A DNA stretch of 64,000 bases, taken from contig CAKZMM010000082.1 in assembly GCA_937128505.1 (NCBI GenBank), positions 1 to 64,000 on the forward strand. Reading direction: 5' to 3'. The stretch is from an uncultured Thermogutta sp. (lineage in GTDB: Bacteria; Planctomycetota; Planctomycetia; Pirellulales; Thermoguttaceae). Positions 37,603 through 47,973 of this stretch are shown piece after piece. The translations under genes were made by a program, and so were the position numbers. Position 1 is the stretch's first letter. Each line of letters opens with the position of its first letter. The notes below the pieces were generated by a model. That model made no database searches. It was not told where the DNA came from and worked only from the letters and a program-made list of their open reading frames with translations.

Positions 37603-38118
37603 TCAACTGACTTGATCCATCGCCGGATAGGCCGAGCCTTGGTCTTCCGCCAAGAGTTTATCAATGTCCAGCAGGATCAAGAGGCCCTTATTGAGCCGAA
37701 CTAGACCCGTTAGGTACTCGCGTCCCACGCCGGCCACAGTCGGCGGTGGTGGGGCGATTTGATCCCGGGAAATCCGCAAAACTTCGTTTACCGCGTCTAC
37801 AACAATTCCCACCGTTTTTCCGCACACGTTGACCACCATGATCCGCGTCTCTTCCGTGGGCGCTTGCTCCGGCAAACCGAACCGCAACCGGAGGTCTACA
37901 ATCGGGATCACCGTGCTGCGGAGATTGATCAACCCCTTAATATAAGCGGGGGTTTCGGGCACGCGGGTAATTTCTCCCATGAGGATGATTTCTTGAACCT
38001 TTGTGATCCCTACACCGTATTCCTCCTGGCCAAGCTGGAAGCTGACCAGTTGCATCGTGCCGCTGCCTTCATGGCGTCGCTTTTGTTCGACTCTGGTCAA
38101 TGGGTCTGTGCTCGACAT
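37603..38118 (-). CDS. cheW: CheW chemotaxis adaptor
   Basis: Adaptor coupling receptors to CheA. Seen: MQLVSFQLGQEEYGVGITKV, the conserved NLRSTVIPIVDLRLRFGLP block, RIMVVNVCGKTVGIVVDAVNEVL, and GLVRLNKGLLILLDIDKLL. ATG 38118 follows ACGGAG by seven bases; the frame is open to TTG 38136. 171 residues. First gene of the minus-strand chemotaxis set. Confidence 0.95.
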   Translation of the reverse strand: MSSTDPLTRVEQKRRHEGSGTMQLVSFQLGQEEYGVGITKVQEIILMGEITRVPETPAYIKGLINLRSTVIPIVDLRLRFGLPEQAPTEETRIMVVNVCGKTVGIVVDAVNEVLRISRDQIAPPPPTVAGVGREYLTGLVRLNKGLLILLDIDKLLAEDQGSAYPAMDQVS

Positions 38119-38867
38119 TGCGGATCTCCGTTTCAAGGGTTTTCAAATAACAATTGGTCCACCTTTGCTAAGTTCCGACTCACCTTTCATAAGTTGCCCT
38201 TAGGGGCATCAGCTCTCGAAGCGGATGATTCCCCACACTGGCTTGGCGGGGGGAAAACCAAGCTGTGGTCACCACACTCCGATTTTCGGTCACCGCACTC
38301 CGACGTTAGTCCGACGCACCCTTTCCGACTTTTTTCCGACTGTTCAACCCAACTCGGTTTGGAATTCGTAGGTCGGCCCTGCTATCTGAAAGGCCAGGGC
38401 AGTTGAACCAAATTATTTATGTCGCGCTTTTTCCGGATGCCGCTTTTGCTTGCGTCTTGAGCGAGAGCACCCTGCGAGCACCTCCACAGGGGTTACCGCT
38501 GGATCGATTTCGCGCAAATCTAGGTTCAGGCAAATATAGGTTACAAACGGCTGTAATCTGGCCGTGCTGACCATACCCAGCTAGCTATTGTCACATACCA
38601 ATTCGTTCTTTCGATTCGAGAATTCCATACAAAAGGACTAGAACAATCCTTTACCGAAACACCGTCAGCGCGATTATTGAGGCAGTGCTTTGACACAGCG
38701 CGGTTACAACGTAGATTGAGTTAACGGAACAGGCGTTTTAAGCCTAAAACGATTAATTGCTTTATGCGGCCTGGTCCGATCGTTCGGTTTTTGCCGCTGC
38801 CCACCGGGTGGACTGATGGATTGAGCGTAAGTATCCCGCACTTCCTTCATGACGATGAGGACGACCG
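38119..38867. other. 0.75 kb divergent region between cheW and cheY
   Basis: Should carry promoters for both directions. It contains a direct repeat at 38267-38303 and a weak TTGACA (38690-38695) with a 15-bp spacing to TAGATT (38711-38716), which I do not treat as established. No gene seen. Confidence 0.5.
38267..38303. repeat. Direct repeat, 16-bp unit x2
   Basis: GGTCACCACACTCCGA at 38267-38282 and GGTCACCGCACTCCGA at 38288-38303 differ at one base; weaker TCCGAC echoes follow to about 38,340. Confidence 0.7.
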
Positions 38868-39239
38868 ATGAGCATGAGAGTGTTGGTGGCGGATGACTCG
38901 AGTACCATGCGGAAGATAATCCTTCGCTCCTTGCAAGCGGTTGGAATCCCCACCGCCGTGGAAGCAGCCGATGGTAACGAAGCATCAGCACTTTTTAAGC
39001 CCGGGGAATTTGATCTGGTACTGACCGACTGGAATATGCCGGGCAAAACCGGAATTGAGCTAATCCAAGAAATCCGGTCGAAAGATCCGCAAGTCCCCAT
39101 CATTATGATCACCACGGAAGCGGAAAAAGGCCGGGTCTTGCAGGCAATTCAGGCAGGCGTATCGGACTATTTGGTTAAGCCATTCACCGCAGACACTTTG
39201 CGGGAAAAGCTGGAGAAGCATTGCGCGCCGAGCGTTTGA
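38868..39239 (+). CDS. cheY: CheY-type single-domain response regulator
   Basis: A 123-residue receiver domain. Key residues: D9 and D10 (VLVADDSSTMRK), phosphoacceptor D54 (LTDWNMPGKTG), T82/T83 (MITTEAEKG) and K104 (YLVKPF). No output domain. ATG 38868 follows GATGAGGACGACCG. Position between cheW and the histidine kinase suggests it is the phosphorylation target of CheA, but it could serve the kinase downstream. Confidence 0.95.
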   Translation: MSMRVLVADDSSTMRKIILRSLQAVGIPTAVEAADGNEASALFKPGEFDLVLTDWNMPGKTGIELIQEIRSKDPQVPIIMITTEAEKGRVLQAIQAGVSDYLVKPFTADTLREKLEKHCAPSV

Positions 39240-39898
39240 CGCAGGTTGCGTCCGCAATCATTTTGCAGTATTCAATTTAAAGCGCGGGCTGCCCCCTTGT
39301 AGTCTCACCGCCTCGCCCACGCGCGATCTAGCCGATTTCCAGCAGCGAAATGTGCCGCTTTCTCATAAAAGCACGCTCCGCGGGGAATGTGCATCAGAGT
39401 TTGGATCGCCAATCCCAGGCGCAACTTCCGACGGAATCGGCCCCGGGCAATTAAGAATCCGGAATTTAAGTTTGTCGAGCTTCTCAACCCGACTCCGAGG
39501 AACAGTGTTTGCTGAGTTGGCCTCCAAACCCCGGTGCCTTCCGTTGTCTTCTCGCATTTGGCTTACATCCTCTGAACTGTGTGATACTCTCTCCCCCCAC
39601 CGGTCTTCTAAGGATTCCGCGATTCCAACCGCTCCCTCAAATGGTTTTTTTCTTTCATTTCGGCCGATCTCGGACCGCGCGAAATTTCTTGTTCCCCATG
39701 GCGGCGGAGCCCCGACAAAAAACGGCAGTTCTCGGAACATTCCCGTTGGTATCTTTTGAGCAGAAAGCCTCCTTTGAGCATAGGATTACTTTCGATCGGT
39801 GGGAGCCTGCAACCGCTTACCCTGAACGAATCTCGGTGCGACAATAAAGAGTAAAGCGGGCTTTCACGAGAGGTTCGTCGGGCGATAGGAGTGTTAGC
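39240..39898. other. 0.66 kb gap between cheY and the histidine kinase gene
   Basis: Frames at 39352-39759 (plus) and 39363-39740 (minus) overlap each other and show no family features. No regulatory motif identified. Confidence 0.5.
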
Positions 39899-41962
39899 AT
39901 GGTGGGTCAGCCTAATCCATCCAAAAAGTTGCCTCCTCATGAGAATACATCTCAAGGAGCCTCGGCCCAAGAGAAGGCGAGCAGGCGGTTTCGCTTCGGC
40001 CCTTTTAGCCTGAGGTTCGAGCTGGGTGTCGGCTTTCTGGCCGTGCTGCTATTGGTCAACATCGGATTTTCGCTTGCAATGGTGATCCATCTCGGACACG
40101 CATGGCTCCGTGAAGTGCAAACCCGAGTAAGGTTGGATCTTAATTCAGCCCGGGAAGCTTACAACAATCGGCTGGGGCTATTGGCGGCTTATCTGGCCGG
40201 AGCGGGTACGGGCCAGTCGGTTCTCGAGTCCATTCGCGGAGAAGACCGGCATCGCCTTGTTCAATGGGTGGAACGGCGTTTCGATACAAAGTGGTTAGAG
40301 TTTCTGGTGTTGACCGATCACCAGGGACGCGTTTTAGCTCGGGCTACCCGTCCGGAAGCTTTCGGAGACGACCTATCGGCCAACCCGTTGATCCGCCATG
40401 TCCTGTCGAGCAGCAAAGCTTTGGCAGGCACCATTGTCTTGAGCCGGGAGGAGCTTCTTTCCGAAAGTGAAACGCTGGCCGAGCGCGCTCGTTTCGAGCT
40501 GATCCCTACTCCGGCTGCCAAGCCAACAGAGGATAAACAGCGAACCGATGGGCTAGTTCTCGCAGCCGCTGTACCTGTAATTAACGAGCAGGGAGAACTG
40601 CGCGGTGTGCTTTATGGGGGGAAATTGGTCAATCGGGATTACGAATTAGTGGATGCGATCAAGAACGAAGTTTTTTTCGGGGAACGTTGGCGGGGTAAAG
40701 ATCTCGGAACTGTCACCATTTTTCTCGGAGATTTGCGAATCGCAACCAACGTCTTGCAGCAGGATGGAACTCGGGCCGTGGGTACACGGTTAAGCGCACC
40801 GGTGGTGGAGCGCGTTCTCGAGCAGGGAGGCGTCTGGGCAGCCCCGGCCTTTGTGGTCAACGAGTGGTATATTACGGCGTACGAACCCATCCGCGATATT
40901 GAAGGGAAAATTGTAGGGGTCCTCTATGTGGGATTGCTCCAGGCACCGTTTGTTCAGCGGCGAAACCTCGTCGCCGGAGTTTTTCTAGGGGCCGTACTGG
41001 TAACCACGCTCCTTAGTTTGATCTTGCTCAGTTTTGTGTCGCGACTTGTTCTTCAGCCAATCGATCGCATTGTGAGCATGGCTCAGAAGGTAATCGGGGG
41101 CGATTTAACGGTGCGGGTAGGAATTCGACCGCCGGGCGAATTGGGGGTGTTGTGCGATGCGATTGACCGCATGGCGGACGCCGTGGCCGAACGCGAACAA
41201 CAGCTTGCCCTGGCGGCACGCAAGCAGCTTACCCGGAGTGAACAATTGGCTTCCATTGGCCGGCTTGCCGCCGGGGTTGCCCATGAGATTAATAACCCCC
41301 TCACCGGGGTCCTGACATTTGCCCATCTGCTAAGAGAAAAAGAAAACATGGACGAGCAAGATCGGCAGGATCTGGATCTGATTATTCACGAAACCACGCG
41401 AGCGGCTGAGATCGTCCGAGGACTACTGGATTTTGCGCGGGAGCGACCGTCGGTCAAACAACCCCTTGCGCTCAACGAGGTCATTCGCCGCACCGTCAAG
41501 CTGTTGGGCAATCAGCGGGCTTTCCACAATATTAATGTCGTCGAAGACCTGGCGGAAGATTTGCCGCTAATTCATGGCGATCAAAATCAGCTTCAGCAAG
41601 TCGTTCTGAACTTGATGATCAACGCCTGCGAAGCCATGCCCAGAGGGGGAACTCTCCTGGTTCAAACGACAAGAACCCCGAGTGGGGACAAAGTCATTTT
41701 GAAAGTCGGCGACACAGGCGTGGGAATTTCCCCCGAACATTTGGAAAAGATTTTTGAACCCTTCTTCAGTACCAAGCCCGTGGGTAAAGGGACTGGTCTT
41801 GGCTTAAGTGTTACTTACGGAATCGTGCAACAACACGGGGGGACCATCGAGGTGGAAAGCACCGTGGGCAAAGGGAGCGTGTTCACGATCACCTTTCCGT
41901 CTGTGGAAAAGGCCATGGAAGTCGCTGCTGTCCAACAATCCTCCGGTGAGGGAGCCAAATAA
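39899..41962 (+). CDS. Membrane sensor histidine kinase (Cache-like, HAMP, HisKA)
   Basis: A 687-residue two-pass sensor kinase. TM1 at about 42-64, a large periplasmic part with Cache-like features (about 70-350; [27 protein letters not shown] is the typical end of such a domain), TM2 at about 357-380, HAMP (about 381-433), and the HisKA helix with H462 in [19 protein letters not shown]. The ATPase domain follows ([36 protein letters not shown]). ATG 39899 follows AGGAG by eight bases. The response regulator partner is unknown; no receiver or regulator gene follows, though cheY lies 660 bp upstream. Confidence 0.92.
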   Translation: MVGQPNPSKKLPPHENTSQGASAQEKASRRFRFGPFSLRFELGVGFLAVLLLVNIGFSLAMVIHLGHAWLREVQTRVRLDLNSAREAYNNRLGLLAAYLAGAGTGQSVLESIRGEDRHRLVQWVERRFDTKWLEFLVLTDHQGRVLARATRPEAFGDDLSANPLIRHVLSSSKALAGTIVLSREELLSESETLAERARFELIPTPAAKPTEDKQRTDGLVLAAAVPVINEQGELRGVLYGGKLVNRDYELVDAIKNEVFFGERWRGKDLGTVTIFLGDLRIATNVLQQDGTRAVGTRLSAPVVERVLEQGGVWAAPAFVVNEWYITAYEPIRDIEGKIVGVLYVGLLQAPFVQRRNLVAGVFLGAVLVTTLLSLILLSFVSRLVLQPIDRIVSMAQKVIGGDLTVRVGIRPPGELGVLCDAIDRMADAVAEREQQLALAARKQLTRSEQLASIGRLAAGVAHEINNPLTGVLTFAHLLREKENMDEQDRQDLDLIIHETTRAAEIVRGLLDFARERPSVKQPLALNEVIRRTVKLLGNQRAFHNINVVEDLAEDLPLIHGDQNQLQQVVLNLMINACEAMPRGGTLLVQTTRTPSGDKVILKVGDTGVGISPEHLEKIFEPFFSTKPVGKGTGLGLSVTYGIVQQHGGTIEVESTVGKGSVFTITFPSVEKAMEVAAVQQSSGEGAK

Positions 41963-42243
41963 GCCGCTCCTAAGGCAGGATAGAAAAAAAATAAGCTCTC
42001 GTTAGAACAGGAGAGAAAAAAGGATTAAAAGTAGGCCTAATAATCAAACGCCCTTGGCAGAACCACCAATTTACGCCGCGGACCAATCGCAATCGATGAT
42101 CGTAAGAAAATCGGCGGTAGTCAGGCTCGCATCCCAAGACAAAGACGTAAGAACAACGGAAGATTGCCCTTGCTTGCGGCCTTGATGAGCTTCTCGGCGT
42201 CGGCAAATGGCGGAATATTTCGCAGGAAAAGCCGCTCATCTCC

Positions 42244-43125
42244 CTACCCGCCAAATCCGCTATACCGCCGCAATCCCCAAGCGTAACATTTTCGGCTGAG
42301 AACGATAAAGATCACCACCCAAGCGGCTTGAATAGCCAGGCCGCTGGCGAGTTCCCAACCCACAACTTTTCGCAAGAAAACGGCCGACGGAAAATATGCC
42401 AAATATTGAAGGGGCAGAAGCTCGACCAAATGTCGCCATAGGCCCGGCAACATATCGATCGGGAACATGTGTCCCGAGAAAAAAAAGCTAAACAACATGT
42501 ATACAAAGACCAGCGAACTGATCTCCAGGAACCAGAAGCCGATTAGTCCGATGGTGGCTTCCAAGAAGAATCCTAATAAGAAAGCTAGGATCAAAGACAG
42601 AATGTACGCACCGAACGTCAGGGCATCCGGTGGCTCGGGGAAGAAGCTGCGGCAAAGGAAAAATAGCAGGGCAAACGGCCCAATGGCTACTGCGTAATAG
42701 ACCAGCTTGTGGGCCAACCGGTAAAAGAAAAGGAAACCCAGCATATCCACCGGTTGGATCAAATATTTCTTGATGGTTCCGTCGCGAATATCCCGTGCAA
42801 TTCCGGAGGCAAGTCCGGGCATACTGGAAAAGGCCCTACTGACCATTGTCAGCAAGTAATAGGCAATCATCTCGTTGTAGGAGTAGCCGGCGATCTCATT
42901 TTTGCCAAAAGCGTGCTCGGCCGCAGAAAAGACGGCTGACCAAAGGAAAACCTGCGTAACGATCGGCAAAAACCGCATCAAGGTTCCCAGCGCAAAATCT
43001 CCACGATAAACAAGTCGCTCCTCGATACTGATCTGAAGAATCGTCCACCACACGGAGAGCCGGTTGGGCAAGCGAGGGGATAAAGTAAAATCTTTGGGTT
43101 CGCTCATCGAAGTTAGTTGCACCAT
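42244..43125 (-). CDS. ABC-2 type transporter permease
   Basis: A 293-residue inner-membrane exporter permease with about six helices (for example LGFLFFYRLAHKLVYYAVAIGPFALLFFL, LILAFLLGFFLEATIGLIGFWFL). It resembles the DUF990/ABC-2 family that works with the ATPase gene 350 bp upstream on the same strand. Systems of this type usually have two different permeases; only one is in this window. Substrate unknown. Confidence 0.85.
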   Translation of the reverse strand: MVQLTSMSEPKDFTLSPRLPNRLSVWWTILQISIEERLVYRGDFALGTLMRFLPIVTQVFLWSAVFSAAEHAFGKNEIAGYSYNEMIAYYLLTMVSRAFSSMPGLASGIARDIRDGTIKKYLIQPVDMLGFLFFYRLAHKLVYYAVAIGPFALLFFLCRSFFPEPPDALTFGAYILSLILAFLLGFFLEATIGLIGFWFLEISSLVFVYMLFSFFFSGHMFPIDMLPGLWRHLVELLPLQYLAYFPSAVFLRKVVGWELASGLAIQAAWVVIFIVLSRKCYAWGLRRYSGFGG

Positions 43126-43475
43126 TCAAAAAAGCCGCAAGAAGGCGGAAAATGGCGAGCGGCTTTTACTGCGATTGATTCGAAGACCAATGGCCAAACT
43201 CTTTGCAGTTCCAAAGCCACTCCACACCTCTCCGGCGAATTATTGGATGACTCTGAATTTTTCGCTCGATACAGTCATGCAACGGCTTCGGAAACTTGAC
43301 TTGCCAGACGTTACCCCTTTTTGCAGCACGTAAGCCGCCAGCATTTTCCTTATTCGCTTGAGCCGGCTGATCCATACCCATTCAATGACTTTCGAATTTA
43401 GACTACCGCAAGCCCCCAAATCGCTTATCTTCGCAGTAGTCTTTAATGGCGGAGCATCACGCGGAGCTAGAAGGA
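43126..43475. other. 0.35 kb gap between ABC ATPase and permease genes
   Basis: No gene seen. The two genes are same-strand and probably co-expressed, but an operon is not proven because of this gap. Confidence 0.4.
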
Positions 43476-44504
43476 TCACTCGGAGCCGATCTGGCCCGAT
43501 TCCGCGAGGATTTCTCCGGAATCTGCACCGTTTACCGACGAGAAAACCTCAGCAATGACCTGTTCCAAGGGCGGATCCTCCACGCTTAAATCATTGACCG
43601 AGTGATTCTGTAAGATGGAGCTCAGCACATCCGTCACCCGGTGCCGCGGCACGCGGAATCTAACCCAAGGAGGTTGATGCTCGATCAACTCGCCGTAATG
43701 CTCGAGATCCGAAAAGTTCTGACCATTCGCGGGCAGCAAGCTGATGATTTTGTGGCGGCTAAAGCGGTCGATGATACCCTCCAAAGAGCCGTCATAAATA
43801 ATCCGTCCTAAAACGATGATCACCACCCGGCGGCATAGAGCCGCCACATCTTTCATATAATGGCTGGTTAGGATGATCGTCGTCTTCCGAGAGCGTTGAT
43901 ACTCACGGAGGAATTGTTGAATGTTGTATTGAGCCACAACATCTAACCCAATGGTTGGTTCATCCAAAAACAGCACTTCGGGCGAATGAAGCAGGGCCGC
44001 CACCAGCTCCATTTTCATGCGTTCGCCTAACGAAAGTTCTCGCACGGGCTGCTTCAATAGGTGCCGGACGCCGAGCATGGTGGTCAGCTCATCGCGGGTC
44101 CGCTCAAACTCCTGAGGATCGATCCGATAAATCTGTTGATGAAGACGAAAGGACTCCGCGGCTGGCAGATCCCACCAAAGCTGATTCTTTTGCCCCATGA
44201 CCAACGCGAATCGGCGGCGGTAGGCATTCTCGCGTTTCCACGGGATGTAACCCAAGACCTGAGCGGTGCCCGAGGTGGGAGTGATAATGCCCGCTAAAAG
44301 CTTTAAGGTTGTGGTCTTCCCGGCACCATTCGGTCCGAGAAAGGCGACGAATTCCCCGGCCTCCACTTGCAGGTCTATCCCGCGGACGGCCTCCACCAAT
44401 CGGTATTCTCGGTGGAAAAGTCCTCGGAGCGAGGCAAGTAGCCCCTCCTGCTTCTGGTAAACGCGGTAGTGTTTTGTCAGTCTCTGTATCTCGATGACCG
44501 CCAT
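43476..44504 (-). CDS. ABC-2 type transporter ATP-binding protein
   Basis: A 342-residue ATPase. Walker A GPNGAGKT (57-64), signature [17 protein letters not shown], Walker [13 protein letters not shown], and a C-terminal extension (about 230-342) as in NodI-like or daunorubicin-type exporters. ATG 44504. Pairs with the permease gene downstream; substrate unknown. Confidence 0.92.
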   Translation of the reverse strand: MAVIEIQRLTKHYRVYQKQEGLLASLRGLFHREYRLVEAVRGIDLQVEAGEFVAFLGPNGAGKTTTLKLLAGIITPTSGTAQVLGYIPWKRENAYRRRFALVMGQKNQLWWDLPAAESFRLHQQIYRIDPQEFERTRDELTTMLGVRHLLKQPVRELSLGERMKMELVAALLHSPEVLFLDEPTIGLDVVAQYNIQQFLREYQRSRKTTIILTSHYMKDVAALCRRVVIIVLGRIIYDGSLEGIIDRFSRHKIISLLPANGQNFSDLEHYGELIEHQPPWVRFRVPRHRVTDVLSSILQNHSVNDLSVEDPPLEQVIAEVFSSVNGADSGEILAESGQIGSE

Positions 44505-44877
44505 AATCTCCCCTTTACTCGGGCAGCATCTGGCCTGGATACCTTTGGCGAAAACCAGTAGCAGCCCGTTTCCAATTCTTACATTTTATCGAGAATTTGG
44601 CCCGCTATGACTAGCCCTCAGGGCGGCCCAAAATATCAGTTACCCCTCTCGGTCACCGCGGTTAGCCCAAGCTTTGTGACGGAAACCGCCGCCGTGAGTG
44701 TTTCTTGAGCTACTCCTGCGTCAGCCTTTCCTAAAAGCAATAGGCATGGTCTAATGACCAAACCCTGTTCCATAGTTTAAATATTCGAATCGGGGAGACA
44801 GTGCTTCTCAGGGGTTCGTCCCGACTTTAAGTTTTTCAAGGTGATACTGCAATTGAATCTTACGGACGATTGTGCCA
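44505..44877. other. 0.37 kb divergent gap between ABC ATPase and glpD
   Basis: Divergent region that should carry both promoters. No motif that I can assign. Confidence 0.45.
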
Positions 44878-46365
44878 ATGATCGCGTGCGAAAAACGGGG
44901 TGAAACCTTCGCGAAGCTTGAGAGCGAGCTCCTGGATGTGCTCGTCATCGGTGGCGGGATCGTCGGTACCGGCATTGCGCGCGAGGCCGCCCTTCGCGGG
45001 TTGAGCACAGGGCTTGTCGAACAGCACGACTTTGCCTTCGGAACAAGTAGCCGATCCAGTCGTCTACTTCATGGGGGACTTCGGTACCTGGCTCAAGGGC
45101 GAATTAAGCTCGTGTTTGAGGCCAGTCGGGAAAAGCTTATTATACGGAAAATCGCTCGTCATTTGGCGGAGCCGTTGGCCTTCATTTTCCCCGCTTATCG
45201 AGGTTCGCCATGGCCATGGTGGCAGCTGTGGTTAGGGGTCAAGCTCTACGATGCACTCTGCGGGGGGAAAAACTTCGGTATTTCTTCTCGAATTCCGGTC
45301 GCGGAACTCCTCCAGCGGATTCCCCAGCTTAATCCCGAGGGGCTTCGTGGGGCGGTACGATACTTTGACGCCTTAACCAGCGATAGCCGGTTGGTCTTGG
45401 ACACGCTGCGCTCCGCCGAGAATGCCGGCGCGGCAGTCGTCAACTACGCTCGGTTCCAAGAAGGAGAACCTGAAGGGGGTATCTGGCGGTGTCTGGTACA
45501 CGACCGGTCGGCAGATAAGCACTACAAGATTCGTGCGCGATGGATCGTGAATGCCTCGGGTCCGTGGGCCGGACAACTCCCGAATAGTACCATCCGTTTG
45601 CGTTTGACCAAAGGGGTGCATCTGGTCGTCGATAGGCAGAAGCTCACTCTTCCCGAGGCCCTCGTGATGACCGAGGGAACGCGAATTCTTTTCGCGATTC
45701 CTTGGGGTGAGCGGATCATCTTGGGCACCACGGATACGGATTATCACGGATCGCTGGAGGATATTCCGACAGACCCCGAAGATATAAGCTACATCTTGGA
45801 GATAACCAACCGCGTTTTTCCCGGGGTAAATTTCCGCGAGGAGGACGTTGTAAGCTACTGGGGGGGGTTGCGTCCGTTGGTGGGGCAGAAGCGAGGCGGC
45901 CCCTCCGATATTTCCCGGGCCCACGTGATCCGCATTTCCGCACCAAGCTGGGTCGACGTAGCCGGTGGTAAGCTGACGACCTACCGCCTGATTGGGCAAC
46001 AGACGGTAGATCGCATTGCACGGCGTTTGGGGCGCGGCGGCCGGCGGTCGCTTTCTGCCTCGCAGCCCCTTTTGCCCGCGGAATTAAACCATGAGTTCAC
46101 CGGCATTTTGCCTCCGCCGGTGAGTGATTCCGCAATTGAGCACTACTGCCGTAGTGAGTGGGCAGTGCACCTAGATGATGTAATGATCCGACGAAGTGCT
46201 TGGTATCCGTACCATGGTTTTCAGCCAGAGGTAGCGGAGCGAGTTGCCCGGAAAATGGCCCAGCTTTTGCGCTGGGATGAGAGGCGTCTTGCGGAAGAAC
46301 TGGACCAATATCGCCGAATCGCTCGCCCGTTGGGCTCGAAGCCATCGGAGCCGACTATGCGCTAG
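44878..46365 (+). CDS. glpD: Glycerol-3-phosphate dehydrogenase (FAD)
   Basis: Membrane-associated flavoenzyme that oxidises glycerol-3-phosphate to dihydroxyacetone phosphate, feeding electrons to quinone. Seen: the FAD dinucleotide fold VLVIGGGIVGTGIAREAALRG (G25-x-G27-x2-G30), FGTSSRSSRLLHGGLRYL, the GTTDTDYHGSLEDI segment, and the C-terminal domain with CRSEWAVHLDDVMIRRS. ATG 44878 chosen over in-frame GTG 44872; the ribosome site is weak. 495 residues, normal length. The gene stands alone, with divergent ABC genes upstream and no glpF or glpK nearby. Confidence 0.93.
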   Translation: MIACEKRGETFAKLESELLDVLVIGGGIVGTGIAREAALRGLSTGLVEQHDFAFGTSSRSSRLLHGGLRYLAQGRIKLVFEASREKLIIRKIARHLAEPLAFIFPAYRGSPWPWWQLWLGVKLYDALCGGKNFGISSRIPVAELLQRIPQLNPEGLRGAVRYFDALTSDSRLVLDTLRSAENAGAAVVNYARFQEGEPEGGIWRCLVHDRSADKHYKIRARWIVNASGPWAGQLPNSTIRLRLTKGVHLVVDRQKLTLPEALVMTEGTRILFAIPWGERIILGTTDTDYHGSLEDIPTDPEDISYILEITNRVFPGVNFREEDVVSYWGGLRPLVGQKRGGPSDISRAHVIRISAPSWVDVAGGKLTTYRLIGQQTVDRIARRLGRGGRRSLSASQPLLPAELNHEFTGILPPPVSDSAIEHYCRSEWAVHLDDVMIRRSAWYPYHGFQPEVAERVARKMAQLLRWDERRLAEELDQYRRIARPLGSKPSEPTMR

Positions 46366-46633
46366 GTTTTTGCGCGGCTGAAAGCCGGCTTCCCTTCGAA
46401 CGTTGCGGCACATCCATTTTAGCGTGATCCTCAATGCTCTTCACCCTTTCCAAGATTTCAGCTTTTCGAGGGAAATGTAGGGTAATATTGGAGTTTGCCT
46501 GGAATCTGCCTGCAAAGCGAGTCGTGTAAAAGCACGCCGCAAAAAACGCTGTCAGCCATGTAGGTGTTTAATCGGACCGCAAGCTGACTTGCTTACAACT
46601 CCCCAAGTTGCGCATTCGGCTGGTACCATTCCC

Positions 46634-46692
46634 TAAATCCGGCAATAATAGTCGTTTCCAAAATCCAGCAATATCCGAAATCCATCAATAAT
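46634..46692. repeat. Degenerate repeat, about 16-bp unit x3
   Basis: TAAATCCGGCAATAAT (46634-46649), AAAATCCAGCAATATC (46660-46675) and GAAATCCATCAATAAT (46677-46692) share AAATCC and CAATA; a fourth weak echo, GAAATTCGGCC, follows. Confidence 0.65.
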
Positions 46693-46857
46693 GCTCCGAA
46701 ATTCGGCCCGGCGGAGATACGCTCAGATTCGTATCCGCCGAGGAGTGGTTTGAGTTTTGGCATCTGTGATTGGGCCCCGCCGGTCGAACGGGTTTCAATC
46801 AGGAAATGGAAGCAAATGGAAATATTTGGTAAAAGTCGATAATTTTGCACGCTAAAT

Positions 46858-46866
46858 TGCTATAAG
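46858..46866 (+). promoter_or_regulatory. Extended -10 promoter element (TGCTATAAG)
   Basis: An extended -10 of the TGnTATAAT type ends 21 bases before the ATG at 46888. A start site a few bases downstream would leave a leader of roughly 15 nt, and no Shine-Dalgarno sequence is visible before the ATG. No clear -35 is seen at the usual spacing. Confidence 0.4.
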
Positions 46867-46887
46867 ACATCAAAGAATTCCCCAACC

Positions 46888-47973
46888 ATGCGATATGAAC
46901 GGGTCTGCGTCGAGGCGTTCGGCTATTTGCTGCCGGAAGAGCGATGGACCTCGGAAGAAATCGAAGGGCGGCTTGCTCCGGTATACGAGCGGCTTCGGTT
47001 GTCCGAGGGAAGATTGGAGTTAATGACCGGGATCAAAGAGCGGCGGGTATGGCCGCAAGGTGCCCTACCAAGCGAATTGAGTGCTCGGACGGCTGAGTGT
47101 CTCCTCCGGCGGCACAAAATCTCCCCCGAACAAATCGGTGTGCTGGTGCACGCCTCTGTCAGCCGGGATTTTTTGGAACCGGCAACGGCTTCTTTGGTGC
47201 ACGGTAAACTCGGCCTAGGTGCCCGGTGTTTGACCTTCGATCTATCGAATGCCTGCCTCGGCTTAATGGACGCGATCGTTCTAGTGGCCAATATGATCGA
47301 AATGGGGCAATGTGGTGCCGGAATTGTTGTGGGCACCGAGAGTAGTCGATGTCTGTTAGAAAACACCATCAAGTATTTAAATGAGCACCCGAAGATCTCG
47401 CGCGACGTGCTGAAGCTTGCGACTGCGTCGCTCACGATTGGCTCGGCAAGTGCGGCCATCCTTCTGACGGATATAAAGCTCAGCCGGACCCGGAACCGAC
47501 TCTTGGGCGGAGTCGCCTGGGCCTATACCGCGGGAGCCTCCTTGTGCCACAGTACGGCGGACGCGGCCGGGGGGGATCTCATGACTCCGCTCATGTGGAC
47601 GGACTCCGATTTGCTGCTGACGGAAGGGGTAAAAGCGGCGCGAGAGGCATTCGGCGAGTTTTTGACGGAAATCGGCTGGACCACCGCGCGGATCGACAAA
47701 ACCGTATGCCATCAGGTGACGCGGATTCATCGGAAAGTGCTCTTGGAAACGCTGGGGTTGGATTCGCAGAAAGACCTGACCACCTACGAGTGGCTTGGAA
47801 ACACAGGGTCGGTAGCCTTACCGGTGACGGCCGCCCTTGCGGCAGAACGGGGGGATTTTCAACCCGGCGATCGAATCGCCCTCATGGGGATCGGATCCGG
47901 CATCAACGTGATCATGTTGGCAGTCGAGTGGGAGGCTCCAGAGGCTCCAAACGTCTCATCCGGGAGTTCCTGA
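46888..47973 (+). CDS. oleA: OleA-like thiolase-fold acyl-CoA condensing enzyme
   Basis: A 361-residue enzyme of the KAS III/thiolase superfamily. Segments SVSRDFLEPATAS, LTFDLSNACLGLMDAI, ESSRCLLENT and LMGIGSGINVIMLAVEW match the olefin-synthesis enzyme OleA more closely than FabH. Active-site residues are all present: C123, H275 (CHQVTRIH), N305 (WLGNTGSV) and E97, the Glu in SRDFLEP that OleA contributes. OleA joins two acyl-CoAs head to head to give a beta-keto acid. OleB, OleC and OleD are not in the window, so a full olefin pathway is not shown. The 3' end overlaps marC by 18 bp, convergent. Confidence 0.75.
   Translation: MRYERVCVEAFGYLLPEERWTSEEIEGRLAPVYERLRLSEGRLELMTGIKERRVWPQGALPSELSARTAECLLRRHKISPEQIGVLVHASVSRDFLEPATASLVHGKLGLGARCLTFDLSNACLGLMDAIVLVANMIEMGQCGAGIVVGTESSRCLLENTIKYLNEHPKISRDVLKLATASLTIGSASAAILLTDIKLSRTRNRLLGGVAWAYTAGASLCHSTADAAGGDLMTPLMWTDSDLLLTEGVKAAREAFGEFLTEIGWTTARIDKTVCHQVTRIHRKVLLETLGLDSQKDLTTYEWLGNTGSVALPVTAALAAERGDFQPGDRIALMGIGSGINVIMLAVEWEAPEAPNVSSGSS

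Larger units (their letters stand above)
46366..46887. other. 0.52 kb gap with repeats upstream of the OleA-like gene
   Basis: Contains a degenerate repeat at 46634-46692 and an extended -10 element at 46858-46866. No gene seen. Confidence 0.5.

Noticed and set aside
38690-38716. TTGACA ... TAGATT upstream of cheY as a promoter
   Set aside because: Spacer is only 15 bp and the -10 is poor.
39352-39759. 135-codon frame between cheY and the histidine kinase
   Set aside because: Overlaps a frame on the other strand, lacks a ribosome site and any motif.
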